Assembly: GCF_036014115.1 (NCBI RefSeq)
Contig: NZ_CP107913.1
Location: forward strand, 1,240,001-1,304,000
DNA length: 64,000 bases
Source: Streptomyces sp. NBC_00448
GTDB lineage: Bacteria > Actinomycetota > Actinomycetes > Streptomycetales > Streptomycetaceae
Direction of reading: 5' to 3'
Positions 1 through 8,008 of the stretch are shown here, in pieces; the first letter of the stretch is position 1, and each line of letters starts with the position of its first letter. Below the pieces are notes generated by a model. It ran no database searches, was not told where the DNA came from, and saw only the letters and a list, made by a program, of their open reading frames with translations. Both the position numbers and the translations under genes were made by a program.

Positions 1-183
1 TGTACACAGGGCGTGGGTGGGGATGCGGCGGGCGCGGCCGATGGTGTTGGAGGCGAGCTGTGGGTGCGGATGAGGTCGTAGACGGTGGAACGGCTGATCT
101 TCAGGCGTGCCATGACCTCGGGGACGGTCAGGAGCTCGGCGTCGGCGGCCCTTGAAACCCACCGGCGGGGGTCCTTCGACCGG
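1..183 (-). pseudogene. Excisionase (Xis)-like HTH protein, frameshifted and truncated by window edge
   Basis: Read on the minus strand, this encodes the helix-turn-helix of small MerR/AlpA-type excisionases: LLTVPEVMARLKISRSTVYD, then LIRT. The family continues with a basic wing ending in IGRARRIP. That wing (QLASNTIGRARRIP) is present but in the next reading frame; the switch falls near position 58-66, as if one base had been lost. The upstream part (SKDPRRW...) is in frame, but no convincing start was found. Such genes normally sit beside a tyrosine integrase, which would lie left of the window. It is probably the dead end of an integrative element; a sequencing error cannot be excluded. 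Confidence 0.6.
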
Positions 184-211
184 GAGCCGGGGCAGGTCGG
201 CGGGGGGAGGG

Positions 212-601
212 TCAGAGCCGGAGCGGGAGCTTCGTGCGGGGGCCGGGGGCGCTGCCCGTGTTGGAGGTGCCCGCGGGTTCGAGGAGGAGGACGGCGGTCT
301 CCTCGTCGGCGCGGGGGCAGTGCTCCGCGCCCTTGGGCACGACGAACAGCTCGCCGGGCCCGAGGACCACGTCGCCGTCGCGCAGCTGGATGGTCAGCCG
401 GCCGCTGATCACGAAAAACAGCTCGTCGGTGTCGTCGTGGCGATGCCAGACGAACTCGCCGTGCAGCTTCGCGAGCTTCACCTCGTAGTCGTTGACGTCG
501 GCGACGGTCCGCTGCGCCCACAGCTCGTCGAACGAAGCGAGCTTGGCCGCGAGGTTCACGGCTGCGTGCCCGGACGTGGCAGGGTTGGTGGGGTCGGTCA
601 T
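212..601 (-). CDS. Small cupin-domain protein
   Basis: This 129-residue single-domain cupin shows both family motifs. Motif 1 is G-x4-H-x-H-x4-E-x6-G (GEFVWHRHDDTDELFFVISG) and motif 2 is G-x5-P-x-G-x2-H (GELFVVPKGAEH), giving the usual 3-His/1-Glu metal site. The ATG at 601 was chosen because the cupin fold begins shortly after it; the open frame continues to 1048 but only over the AraC gene on the other strand. It is transcribed divergently from the AraC regulator, about 70 bp away, so the pair may share a control region. Substrate and reaction are unknown; stand-alone cupins range from dioxygenases to sugar isomerases. Confidence 0.8.
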   Translation of the reverse strand: MTDPTNPATSGHAAVNLAAKLASFDELWAQRTVADVNDYEVKLAKLHGEFVWHRHDDTDELFFVISGRLTIQLRDGDVVLGPGELFVVPKGAEHCPRADEETAVLLLEPAGTSNTGSAPGPRTKLPLRL

Positions 602-673
602 GGGCTGAGGGTGGCCGAACCGGCCGGTGGGGGTCTTGTACGTTCCTGACCCGTGTGGCGGAGAGGGGGTGCC

Positions 674-1489
674 GTGGACGGCCCCGAGATCCATCAGGTG
701 GACGCGTGGCGCCCGGGGGTGCCGGGCATCACGGAGGTGCTGCACGCGCACTTCACGGACCACGCCTACCCCGTGCACACCCACACCACGTGGGACCTGA
801 TGCTGCTGGACGACGGCGTGGTCGACTTCGCGCTGGACCGCACCCGCCACGGCGCGACGGACGCCAGCCGGGTCGTCCTCCTTCCACCCGGCGTCCCGCA
901 CGACGGCCGGACGGTCAACCCGGCGGGCTTCCGCAAGCGCGTGCTGTACCTGAGCACGGATGTGCTGCCCGCCCGGCTGGCCGGAAAGGCCGTGGCCGGC
1001 CCGATCCTCGGCGACCCGGCGCTGCGCGCCAGGGTGCACCGGCTGCACGGGACCCTGCGCGACCAGGACGACGCGCTCGAAGCGCAGTCACGGCTCGCCT
1101 TCGTCCGGGAGCGGCTGCTGGTCCACCTCGACGCCCACCGGGTACGGCCCCCGGGCCGCGAGGGGGACCGCCTCGCCGCTCGGCTGCGGGAACTCCTCGA
1201 CGCCCGGATCGCCGACGGCCTCACCCTCGACGAGGCCACCACGCTCCTGCACGCCCACCCCACCCACCTGATCCGCAGCTTCTCCCGCACCTACGGCCTG
1301 CCGCCGCACACGTACCTCACCGGGCTGCGGATCGACCGCGCCCGGCGGCTGCTCCTCGCCGGCGAGCGGCCGGTCGCGGTCGCCTCGGCCGTCGGCTTCT
1401 ACGACCAGGCCCACCTCAACCGCCACTTCAAACGCCACCTCGGCGTCACCCCGGTCGCCTACGCCCGCCGCAACGGCCGGTCGCGCTAG
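674..1489 (+). CDS. AraC-family transcriptional regulator with N-terminal cupin sensor
   Basis: The N-terminal half (about residues 1-110) is an AraC-type cupin pocket (HTHTTWDLMLLDDG, LLPPGVPHDG). The C-terminal 100 residues carry the double HTH, ending in the family signature around VASAVGFYDQAHLNRHFKRH and GVTPVAYARR. The GTG at 674 follows a GGAGAGGGGG Shine-Dalgarno sequence; an in-frame GTG at 653 is possible but has no such site. About 271 residues is typical for the AraC ligand-binding/HTH_18 group. It faces the cupin gene across a short divergent gap and may regulate it. The inducer is not predictable. Confidence 0.88.
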   Translation: MDGPEIHQVDAWRPGVPGITEVLHAHFTDHAYPVHTHTTWDLMLLDDGVVDFALDRTRHGATDASRVVLLPPGVPHDGRTVNPAGFRKRVLYLSTDVLPARLAGKAVAGPILGDPALRARVHRLHGTLRDQDDALEAQSRLAFVRERLLVHLDAHRVRPPGREGDRLAARLRELLDARIADGLTLDEATTLLHAHPTHLIRSFSRTYGLPPHTYLTGLRIDRARRLLLAGERPVAVASAVGFYDQAHLNRHFKRHLGVTPVAYARRNGRSR

Positions 1490-1493
1490 CCTC

Positions 1494-2213
1494 CTAGGCC
1501 CTGGGCACGGGGCCCGCCGCAGCCTGGGCGAGGAGGCCGTCGACGAACGCCCTCAGGCCCTGGGGGTAGGTGTCGCGCTCGGCCAGCGCCGGCCACTGGT
1601 CGCCGACGGCGGCAAGCCGGGGCAGCCGGGAGGTGTCGACACCGCCGAAGAAGATGTCGCGGCGGACGGCCTGGTCGCCGTCCGCGCGCCGGTGGGCGGA
1701 GTGCGCCCGGACGAGGATCTCGCCGACGGTGTAGTACCAGACGCCGCGGAAGAGGTCGACGGCCTGAACCGGGGAGCAGCCGCAGTCGATCGCCCCGGCG
1801 ACGACGGTCTCCACCACCCGCAGGGCCGGCTCGCCGAGGCGCCCGAGGAAGCCGTCGACGGTGAGGATCTCGGCCGCCCACGGCCAATCGGCGAGGGAGT
1901 CGTGGATCGCGGTGGCCGCCGCGACGATCCGCTCCTGCGGATCGCCGGTCAGATCGGGCGGCAGGGTCTGGTCGACGTGCTCGTTGAGGAGCTGGACCAG
2001 CAGGTCCTCGCGGTCCCGCACGTGGTGGTAGAGGGTCGTGGTCCCGATGCCGATCTCCGCCGCCAGCCGGCGGACGGTCAGCTTCTCCCAGCCGTCCCGC
2101 TCGATGAGCCGGCGGGCCGCCGCCAGGATCTCCGCTCGTGAGGTGACGGGTGGCCGACCTGTACGGCCGGGCGATGCGTTGGTTCGGGGCACTGCCCCAT
2201 CATGCCGCCCCAC
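1494..2213 (-). CDS. TetR/AcrR-family repressor
   Basis: An N-terminal TetR HTH (ILAAARRLIERDGWEKLTVR, then RLAAEIGIGTTTLYHHV) is followed by an all-helical ligand-binding domain of the TetR_C_1 kind. Length is 239 residues from the GTG at 2213; the in-frame GTG at 2192 is an equally plausible start because the HTH begins only after VTSRAEIL. The gene is divergent from the DHA2 efflux pump at 2537, with a perfect palindrome in the shared gap. That is the standard arrangement of a drug-responsive repressor controlling its exporter. The gene is convergent with, and almost touches, the AraC gene. Confidence 0.9.
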   Translation of the reverse strand: MGRHDGAVPRTNASPGRTGRPPVTSRAEILAAARRLIERDGWEKLTVRRLAAEIGIGTTTLYHHVRDREDLLVQLLNEHVDQTLPPDLTGDPQERIVAAATAIHDSLADWPWAAEILTVDGFLGRLGEPALRVVETVVAGAIDCGCSPVQAVDLFRGVWYYTVGEILVRAHSAHRRADGDQAVRRDIFFGGVDTSRLPRLAAVGDQWPALAERDTYPQGLRAFVDGLLAQAAAGPVPRA

Positions 2214-2300
2214 GATCCCGCACCGCGAAACGGCGGTTCCGACCCGCGGGTCCGCGGACCCGCACCAGCGAACTCGACAGCCGAGGTCCGTCCGGAGTAC

Positions 2301-2320
2301 TTTCGGAACATGTTCCTAAA
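2301..2320. promoter_or_regulatory. Palindromic TetR operator between repressor and efflux pump
   Basis: The sequence TTTCGGAACATGTTCCTAAA contains a perfect 12-bp palindrome (GGAACATGTTCC, 2305-2316), and its outer TTT/AAA also pair, so only one base pair of the 20-bp dyad mismatches. It is AT-richer than its surroundings and lies in the gap between the divergent TetR (1494-2213) and MFS (2537-4024) genes. Assigning it to this TetR is inference from position and symmetry. Confidence 0.7.
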
Positions 2321-2536
2321 TATCGCGGAACCCCTGCCGCGACACCCCTGCGGCGTCCACCCGCGGTCGGGCGCCACGAGCGAGACGGACGGACATGGCA
2401 TGACCCGCACACCGATCACCGGGCGCACCGGCCCGGCCCTCCCGGATGTCCAGGACGCGCCCGCCGTACCGGACGCACCGCTGCCTCCCGCGGCACGCCG
2501 CACCGCCCGCGGCCGAGCGACCCGGCGGGCCGACGC

Positions 2537-4024
2537 ATGACGGCCACCGGAACGGCGCGGCCCACGAAACCGCGCACCGGCGCCGAGGTGAGCCCAGGCC
2601 GCACCCTCGCCGTGGTCGCCGTCGTGCAGTTCATGGTGTCGCTCGACCTGTCGGTCGTGAACGTCGCGCTCCCGCGGATCGGCACCGGCCTCGGCTTCGG
2701 CGCGCTCGGCCTGACCTGGGTGGTCAACGCGTACGCCCTCGCGTTCGGCGGGCTGCTCCTGCTGGGCGGCAAGGCCGCCGACCGGTACGGCCGCAAGCGC
2801 GTCCTGATGCTCGGCCTCGGCCTGTTCGGACTCGCCTCCCTCTTCGGCGGCTTCGCGCAGAACCCCGGCCAGTTGGTCGCAGCCCGCGTCGTCCAGGGGA
2901 TCGGGGCCGCCGCCCTGGCGCCGGCCGCGCTGGCACTGCTGACCGCCACGTTCCCCACCGGGCGGGCCCGGGTCCGCGCCTTCGGGGTGTGGAGCGCGAC
3001 GAACGCCGCGGGCGGCGCCTTCGGTGTCCTGGTCGGCGGCGTGCTCACCCAGTACGCCGGCTGGCGCTGGGTGGTGTTCGTCAACGTGCCGATGGCCGCC
3101 GGCGCGCTGGCCCTGGCCTGGCGGGGCGTCCCCGCCGACCGCCCCGCGGCCCGCGGCGGCCGCCCGGACGTGCTCGGCGCCATGCTGGCCACGACCGGCC
3201 TGAGCCTGACGGTGTTCGGCGTGGTCCGCACCGACCGCTACGCGTGGTCCTCGCCGGTGACCGTCACGACCCTGGCCGTCGCCGCCGTACTGCTGGCCGC
3301 CTTCCTCCGGGTCGAGCGGAGCACCACCCGCGAACCGCTCATCCGGCTCGGCCTGTTCGCCAACCGCTCGGTGGCCGGCGCGAACGCGTACAACCTCCTG
3401 GTCGGCGCCGCGATGTCCTCGGCCTTCTACTTCATGTCCCTCTACCTGCAACGCGTGCTCGGCGCCGGACCGGCGAGAACCGGGCTGGACTTCCTGCCGT
3501 TCGCGCTCGGCGTGGTGGCCGGCTCGGTGCTCGCCGTCAAGCTCGGGTACCGGTTCACGCCACGCACCCTGCTGATCGCCGGCGCGGCGCTGACCGCGAC
3601 AGGGTTCGCCTGGTTCGGCCTGATCAGCCCGGGCGGCGCCTTCGTCACCGACGTCCTCGGGCCGTCGATCGTCGCCAGCGTCGGCTTCGGGCTCTGCCTC
3701 GGGCCGGTGGTCTCCACCGCGACCGCGGGCGTCGCGCCCCGCGAGGCCGGCACCGCGGCGGGCCTGCTCAACAGCTCGCGTCAGATCGGCGCCTCGCTCG
3801 GCCTGGCCTCGCTCGGCACCGCGGCCCAGCAACGTACCGGCGGGAGCGTCGCACCCGAAGCCCTCAACCGCGGCTACGCGCTCGGTCTGACGCTCGGTGC
3901 CGCGCTGCTGGCCGCCGCGGTCCTGATCGCCCTCACCGTCCTGCGCCCGGCCGGGCCGAAACCCTCGGCGGCGGCCACCCAGGGCGCCGAGCCCGCCGGG
4001 CAGGCCGGACCGGTCGGGCGCTAG
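2537..4024 (+). CDS. DHA2-type MFS multidrug efflux transporter (EmrB/QacA family)
   Basis: This 495-residue, 14-helix MFS protein starts at ATG 2537. The first helix carries the DHA2 signature FMVSLDLSVVNVALPRIG. The motif A loop GGKAADRYGRKRVLM follows helix 2, and motif C appears as GVWSATNAAGGAFGVLVGG. The long last third (LLNSSRQIGASLGLASLG) also matches the EmrB/QacA group. It should export hydrophobic drugs or a secondary metabolite in exchange for protons across the cytoplasmic membrane. Control by the divergent TetR is likely. The stretch 2321-2536 has no other convincing gene. The substrate is unknown. Confidence 0.92.
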   Translation: MTATGTARPTKPRTGAEVSPGRTLAVVAVVQFMVSLDLSVVNVALPRIGTGLGFGALGLTWVVNAYALAFGGLLLLGGKAADRYGRKRVLMLGLGLFGLASLFGGFAQNPGQLVAARVVQGIGAAALAPAALALLTATFPTGRARVRAFGVWSATNAAGGAFGVLVGGVLTQYAGWRWVVFVNVPMAAGALALAWRGVPADRPAARGGRPDVLGAMLATTGLSLTVFGVVRTDRYAWSSPVTVTTLAVAAVLLAAFLRVERSTTREPLIRLGLFANRSVAGANAYNLLVGAAMSSAFYFMSLYLQRVLGAGPARTGLDFLPFALGVVAGSVLAVKLGYRFTPRTLLIAGAALTATGFAWFGLISPGGAFVTDVLGPSIVASVGFGLCLGPVVSTATAGVAPREAGTAAGLLNSSRQIGASLGLASLGTAAQQRTGGSVAPEALNRGYALGLTLGAALLAAAVLIALTVLRPAGPKPSAAATQGAEPAGQAGPVGR

Positions 4025-4074
4025 AGCCGCCGGGCCGGCTCCTTACGGGGCGGGCCCGGCACCGGCGCGGCCGG

Positions 4075-6141
4075 CTACACCGTCGCGATCGCCGGGTCGC
4101 TCACACCCGGGCGGCCGTTCTCCACGTGCCCGGCGAAACGGCGGGTGAACGCGGGGTCGTGGTCGGACAGCACCGTCACGTCGTACCAGCGGCCGGAGCG
4201 CGCGAGGTCCAGCCGGTGGCTCTCGCGGCGCCCGGCCCGGACCACGAGCATCCGCTGCTTCCCGTCGTACGCGTTGCGGACCGTGAAGCGGAGGTCGGTG
4301 TGCCCGGAGTTGGTGAGGGTCAGCTCGACCTGCCCGGTGAGGGCGTCGTGCCGGGCGGTCACCTCGGCGCCGGTGCGGTGCGCGGAGCCGCCGAAGGCGC
4401 GCAGGAAGCCGGCCGGACCGTGCACGGTGAGGTCGTACTCCCCGCCGGAGGTGCCGGTGTCCCAGTGCCCGGAGACGGTGTGCCCCGCGCCGGTGGTGTA
4501 CGTCCAGGGCCCGTCGGTGCGGTTGCCGGAGGTGACGTGGAAGCAGGCGCCCGCGCCGGTGCCGCCGCCGAAGGTGAGGGTGATCCGCGCGTCGGACGCG
4601 GTCACGGCGGCGTCGGTGCGCGGCGCGTAGGGCAGCGGCCTGGTCGGCCGGGAGCCCTTCTCCTGGCGGGGCAGCGCCTGGTGGGCGGGCGGCACCGGTA
4701 CGTAGGAGTCGTGCCGGTCGGAGTCCGGCGGCTGGTAGCCGTCGGTGCCGGGCAGGTGCGCGGGCCGGTCGTGCGTGAGGGAGAAATCGAACGCGGAGGT
4801 GAGGTCGCCGCAGACGGCGCGCCGCCAGGGCGAGATCTGCGGCTCGCGCACGCCGAACCGCCGCTCGATGAAGCGGAGGACCGAGGTGTGGTCGAACGTC
4901 TCGGAGCAGACGTAGCCGCCGGTGCTCCACGGCGAGACCACGATCATCGGCACCCGCTGGCCGAGGCCGTACGGGCCGGGCGCGTAGGTGGCGTCGCCCG
5001 GGAAGAGTTCGAGCGAGGTGTCGACGGTGGAGGCGCCCTGCCCGGGCGCGGCGGCGTACGGCGGCACGACGTGGTCGAAGTAGCCGTCGTTCTCGTCGTA
5101 GGTGATCAGCAGCGCGGTCCTGCTCCACACCTCGGGGTCGGAGGTGAGCGCGTCGAGCACCTGGGAGATGTACCAGGCGCCGTAGTTCGCGGGCCAGTTG
5201 GGGTGCTCGGAGAACGCCTCGGGGGCGGCGATCCAGGACACCTGCGGCAGCCGGCCGGCCTTGACGTCGGCGCGCAGCACGTCGAAGAAGCCGTCGCCCG
5301 CCTTGGCGTTCGTGCCGGTGCGGGCCTTGTCGTACAGGGGGTCGCCGGGCTTCGCGTCGCGGTACTGGTCGAAGTAGAGCAGCGAGTTGTCGCCGTAGTT
5401 GCCGCGGTAGGCGTCCTCGATCCAGCCCCAGCCGCCGGCCGCGTCGAGGCCGTCGCCGACGTCCTGGTAGATCTTCCAGGAGACGCCGGCCTGCTCCAGC
5501 CGCTCGGGGTAGGTGGTCCAGCCGTAGCCGAGTTCGGAGTTGTCGACGACCGGGCCGCCGCCCTTGCCGTCGTTGCCGGTCCAACCGCTCCACAGGTAGT
5601 AGCGGTTGGGGTCGGTGCCGCCGATCAGCGAGCAGTGGTAGGCGTCGCAGACGGTGAACGCGTCGGCGAGCGCGTAGTGGAACGGGATGTCCTCGCGGGT
5701 CAGATGGGCCATCGTGGCGGCGGACTTGGCCGCGATCCACTGGTCGTAGCGGCCGCCGTTGACCGCGGCGTGGCTGCCGGTCCACTCGTGGTTGAGGCCC
5801 TCGATGAACTTCATCCCCAGGTCCCCCGCGTCCGGGTGGTACGGCAGGACCTCGCCCGCGCCGGCGCCGGTGCCGTCCGGCTGGTGCCACACCGACTTGC
5901 CGCTGGGCAGCGTGACCGGGCGGGGGTCGCCGAAGCCGCGGACCCCGCGCAGCGAGCCGAAGTAGTGGTCGAAGGAGCGGTTCTCCTGCATGAGGACGAC
6001 GATGTGCTCGACGTCCTCGAGGGTGCCGGTGCGGCGGCCGGCCGGGATGGCGGCAGCCCGGGTGATGCTGCCGGACAGCGCGGAGAAGCCGGCGGTGGCG
6101 CCCGCGATCTGAAGGAAGCGGCGCCGGTTGAGTTCGGTCAT
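4075..6141 (-). CDS. Secreted phosphocholine-type phospholipase C (Tat substrate)
   Basis: This 688-residue protein starts with a Tat signal (LNRRRFLQIAGATAGFSAL). It carries the phosphoesterase domain of acid-phosphatase/phospholipase C enzymes: QENRSFDHYFGSLRGVRG near residue 55, DAYHCSLIGGTDPNRYYLW, and the metal-binding TYDENDGYFDHVVPP. Two C-terminal beta domains of the DUF756 type occupy roughly the last 200 residues. This is the family's usual order and length. The product should hydrolyse phosphatidylcholine or sphingomyelin outside the cell, releasing phosphocholine. Such genes are often phosphate-controlled; no clear PHO box was identified. It is convergent with the efflux pump and transcribed alone. 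Confidence 0.92.
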   Translation of the reverse strand: MTELNRRRFLQIAGATAGFSALSGSITRAAAIPAGRRTGTLEDVEHIVVLMQENRSFDHYFGSLRGVRGFGDPRPVTLPSGKSVWHQPDGTGAGAGEVLPYHPDAGDLGMKFIEGLNHEWTGSHAAVNGGRYDQWIAAKSAATMAHLTREDIPFHYALADAFTVCDAYHCSLIGGTDPNRYYLWSGWTGNDGKGGGPVVDNSELGYGWTTYPERLEQAGVSWKIYQDVGDGLDAAGGWGWIEDAYRGNYGDNSLLYFDQYRDAKPGDPLYDKARTGTNAKAGDGFFDVLRADVKAGRLPQVSWIAAPEAFSEHPNWPANYGAWYISQVLDALTSDPEVWSRTALLITYDENDGYFDHVVPPYAAAPGQGASTVDTSLELFPGDATYAPGPYGLGQRVPMIVVSPWSTGGYVCSETFDHTSVLRFIERRFGVREPQISPWRRAVCGDLTSAFDFSLTHDRPAHLPGTDGYQPPDSDRHDSYVPVPPAHQALPRQEKGSRPTRPLPYAPRTDAAVTASDARITLTFGGGTGAGACFHVTSGNRTDGPWTYTTGAGHTVSGHWDTGTSGGEYDLTVHGPAGFLRAFGGSAHRTGAEVTARHDALTGQVELTLTNSGHTDLRFTVRNAYDGKQRMLVVRAGRRESHRLDLARSGRWYDVTVLSDHDPAFTRRFAGHVENGRPGVSDPAIATV

Positions 6142-6426
6142 GGCTCGCGAGACCTCTTTGGCTCGGGGCGGAGGTGTGCCGCGGTATCCGGTCGCGGCAG
6201 CCCGGTCGGGTCCGTCCCAGACCACCGAGCGCCGGCGAAGGGCGGGTGTCGCCCGCGTGGCGCGCCGAGGTACGGACCGCGAACAGCCCTGCCCGCGGCG
6301 GCTGATGGGGCGCGCGGGCACGGGGGTGTCCGGGCGTCGGGGCGAGTTACGGGGGTACGGGACGGTTCGGTCCGGGCGCGAACCGGACGTTCTTCGGGCT
6401 CCACAACCACGTCGGGAGGTGCGGCG

Positions 6427-6501
6427 GTGGGTGCGGGAGGACGGTTGCGTCACAGCAGACTCGACCTGGCGTGCGGCCCCTCCGCCGTCCACGTCGCCCC
6501 C
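6427..6501 (+). pseudogene. 5' remnant of an RsbW-like ATP-binding protein gene
   Basis: From GTG 6427 the translation reaches RLRHSRLDLACGPSAVHVAP, which closely matches the N-terminus of the intact ATPase at 8009 (FRRSRLDLACEPSAVGRAR), with near-identical DNA in this part. The similarity then ends and no kinase core follows. It is a truncated copy of the neighbouring gene, left on the other side of the XRE/DUF397 genes, as expected from a duplication, insertion or deletion. The rest of 6142-6574 contains only this fragment and the hairpin at 6513-6537. Confidence 0.6.
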
Positions 6502-6512
6502 ATCCGCCAAAG

Positions 6513-6537
6513 AGGCCCCCTCCAAAGGAAGGGGCCT
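6513..6537 (-). terminator. Hairpin terminator of the XRE-DUF397 operon
   Basis: AGGCCCC and GGGGCCT form the outer stem, TCC/GGA an inner stem, with an AAA loop on the + strand. Read on the minus strand it is followed by TCTTTGG, a modest U-rich tail. It lies just downstream of the minus-strand DUF397 genes. Confidence 0.65.
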
Positions 6538-6574
6538 ACGTGCGACGCACAGCCGGCAACGCTTCTTTGGGGTG

Positions 6575-6694
6575 TCAGACTCCCAGGGTCGGGAAGCGAC
6601 CTTCAACGACCGCGTCCACGAAGGTCTGCCACTGCTCGGGCCGGAACGTGAGCGCCGGCCCCGTTGGACAACCGGGGGCCGGCGCCTCCGACAT
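6575..6694 (-). CDS. Truncated DUF397 protein (C-terminal half only)
   Basis: This 39-residue frame starts at ATG 6694, four bases after the stop of the full DUF397 gene. It contains GPALTFRPEQWQTFVDAVVE, the typical second half of DUF397 (…GPALTF.p..W..Fv…). The first half with the W-x-KSS and C-x-EVA strands is missing. It may be a decayed tandem copy still translated by coupling, or a pseudogene. DUF397 proteins are small partners of DUF5753-type XRE regulators in streptomycetes. Confidence 0.5.
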   Translation of the reverse strand: MSEAPAPGCPTGPALTFRPEQWQTFVDAVVEGRFPTLGV

Positions 6695-6698
6695 GTGC

Positions 6699-6920
6699 TC
6701 AGGCGAGCAGGTCCTTCTGTCCGGCCTGCACGCTTGCTGTGAACAGCTCGTAGTCCCGACGGGAGACGATCAGGACCTTGGCGTCGGGGTCACCCACGTC
6801 CACGGAGTCGCGCAGCGCCACCACCCCGTCCACGAAGGCGACCTCCAGGCAGTTGTTGCCAGCATTGGACATGTCGCTCTTGGCCCAGGTGGCGTTGGTG
6901 AGATCGACCTGCTTGTTCAT
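6699..6920 (-). CDS. DUF397-domain small protein
   Basis: The 73-residue protein has the DUF397 core: TWAKSDMSNAGNNCLEVAFV, then VALRDS and a C-terminal DYELFTASV segment replacing the more common W..F. The start ATG overlaps the stop of the upstream XRE gene in an ATGA, so the two are translationally coupled. Such pairs (for example WhiJ-like systems) act together in developmental or antibiotic regulation in Streptomyces: the DUF397 protein is thought to modulate the paired DNA-binding protein. Its exact target is unknown. Confidence 0.88.
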   Translation of the reverse strand: MNKQVDLTNATWAKSDMSNAGNNCLEVAFVDGVVALRDSVDVGDPDAKVLIVSRRDYELFTASVQAGQKDLLA

Positions 6921-7786
6921 GCGTAGTAGTCCTTGATCAACTCGTGGATGAAGCGGCGCGAGGCCGGGCCGTCGAGGGACCGGGAGCGGAGGTATTCGAG
7001 GGCCGACTCGTACCTGCCCACGTCCCCATCCTCCTCCAGGTAGACGGAGGTTGTCATCGTCTCAATGACGGCAACCGGCGGTCCCACCGGGAAGTGTAGG
7101 AGCTGGAACGGACCGTTCATGCCTGCGTGTGCGCCAGACCCGAAGGGGAGCACCTGTATCACTACGTGGGCGTGCTCCTCGGTCACATCCAGGAGCCGTT
7201 GGAGCTGCGCGCGCATCACGTCCGGGTCGCCGATCACGCGTCGCAGCGCCGCCTCGTCAAGGACACAGGACACGCTGAGTGGTGTCTCGCGCGCGAGCAC
7301 CGCTTGCCTCGCCATGCGGAGATCCACGAAGCGGGCGATCTCCCGCTTCGACGGCCACTGCTGACTCTGCTCGACGACAGAGGCCGCGTAGTCCCTGGTC
7401 TGGAGCAGGCCGGGCACCATGGTCAGGTAGGACTCGGCCTTCGACGCCATCCCTTCGAGGTGCAGAAAGTCCTCGAACTCGTCGGTCTGGATCGCTTCCT
7501 TGTACTCGTCCAGCAGGTTCGTCCGCTTGCCCGAGGCCGCGAGGGACGCCATCACCTTGATCTTCGTGCGAGTCTCTTCCGAGTCGACGCCGTAGATCTC
7601 GAAGAAGGCGGTCAGACCGAGGCCGGAGACACGTTGCTTGCCGTTCTCGATCTTGCTCAGCGCAGGCTTCCCCGCGAGGCCAAGCCGGTCCGCGGCCTCC
7701 TCCATCCCGAGTCCCGCGGCTGTCCGCAGCGACCGCAGGGCCGATCCGAGCCTGCGTCGGTGCACGTTGGGCCTTGCTTCCGCCAT
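6917..7786 (-). CDS. XRE-type HTH regulator with DUF5753 domain
   Basis: This 289-residue protein has an N-terminal XRE HTH (LGSALRSLRTAAGLGMEEAA…LSKIENGKQRVSG) and a C-terminal DUF5753 domain. The latter shows the family landmarks VPGLLQTRDYAASVV, VDLRMARQAVL, and the late FQLLHFP segment. ATG 7786 follows GAGAGGCAGG; upstream in-frame codons lie outside the HTH. It overlaps the DUF397 gene by 4 bp. This family contains WhiJ-like regulators paired with DUF397 partners and often with RsbW-like ATPases, one of which is encoded divergently at 8009. The 220-bp gap probably holds both promoters. Confidence 0.9.
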   Translation of the reverse strand: MAEARPNVHRRRLGSALRSLRTAAGLGMEEAADRLGLAGKPALSKIENGKQRVSGLGLTAFFEIYGVDSEETRTKIKVMASLAASGKRTNLLDEYKEAIQTDEFEDFLHLEGMASKAESYLTMVPGLLQTRDYAASVVEQSQQWPSKREIARFVDLRMARQAVLARETPLSVSCVLDEAALRRVIGDPDVMRAQLQRLLDVTEEHAHVVIQVLPFGSGAHAGMNGPFQLLHFPVGPPVAVIETMTTSVYLEEDGDVGRYESALEYLRSRSLDGPASRRFIHELIKDYYA

Positions 7787-8008
7787 CGGCCTGCCTCTCT
7801 TGTGTCGGTTGCAGGGTAGCGCCGCCAACGTTGCTGGCATATGCCAATTTTCAAGTCGGAAACCAACTTTTCCGGATCAGGTTGCCAGAAACGTTGCTCA
7901 TACTTCACAGTTGCATCCAGGCGCTCGCAACTCAGCGTACGGTAATCGTCATTTCCTGTTACCACCGCGTGCGCCCCTCAACTCGTGAACCGGTGAGAGG
8001 TGTTGGCC

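Noticed and set aside
2400..2540. 46-codon frame (MTRTPITGRTG...) whose stop overlaps the ATG of the MFS gene
   Set aside because: The overlap suggests a leader peptide, but there is no Shine-Dalgarno sequence, the composition is Arg/Pro/Ala-rich as in random GC-rich frames, and it could be chance.
2446..6651. 1401-codon open frame on the + strand
   Set aside because: It runs through the MFS gene in another frame and antisense to phospholipase C; its Arg/Gly/Val-rich text has no domain. The only part with meaning is the short ATPase remnant near 6427.
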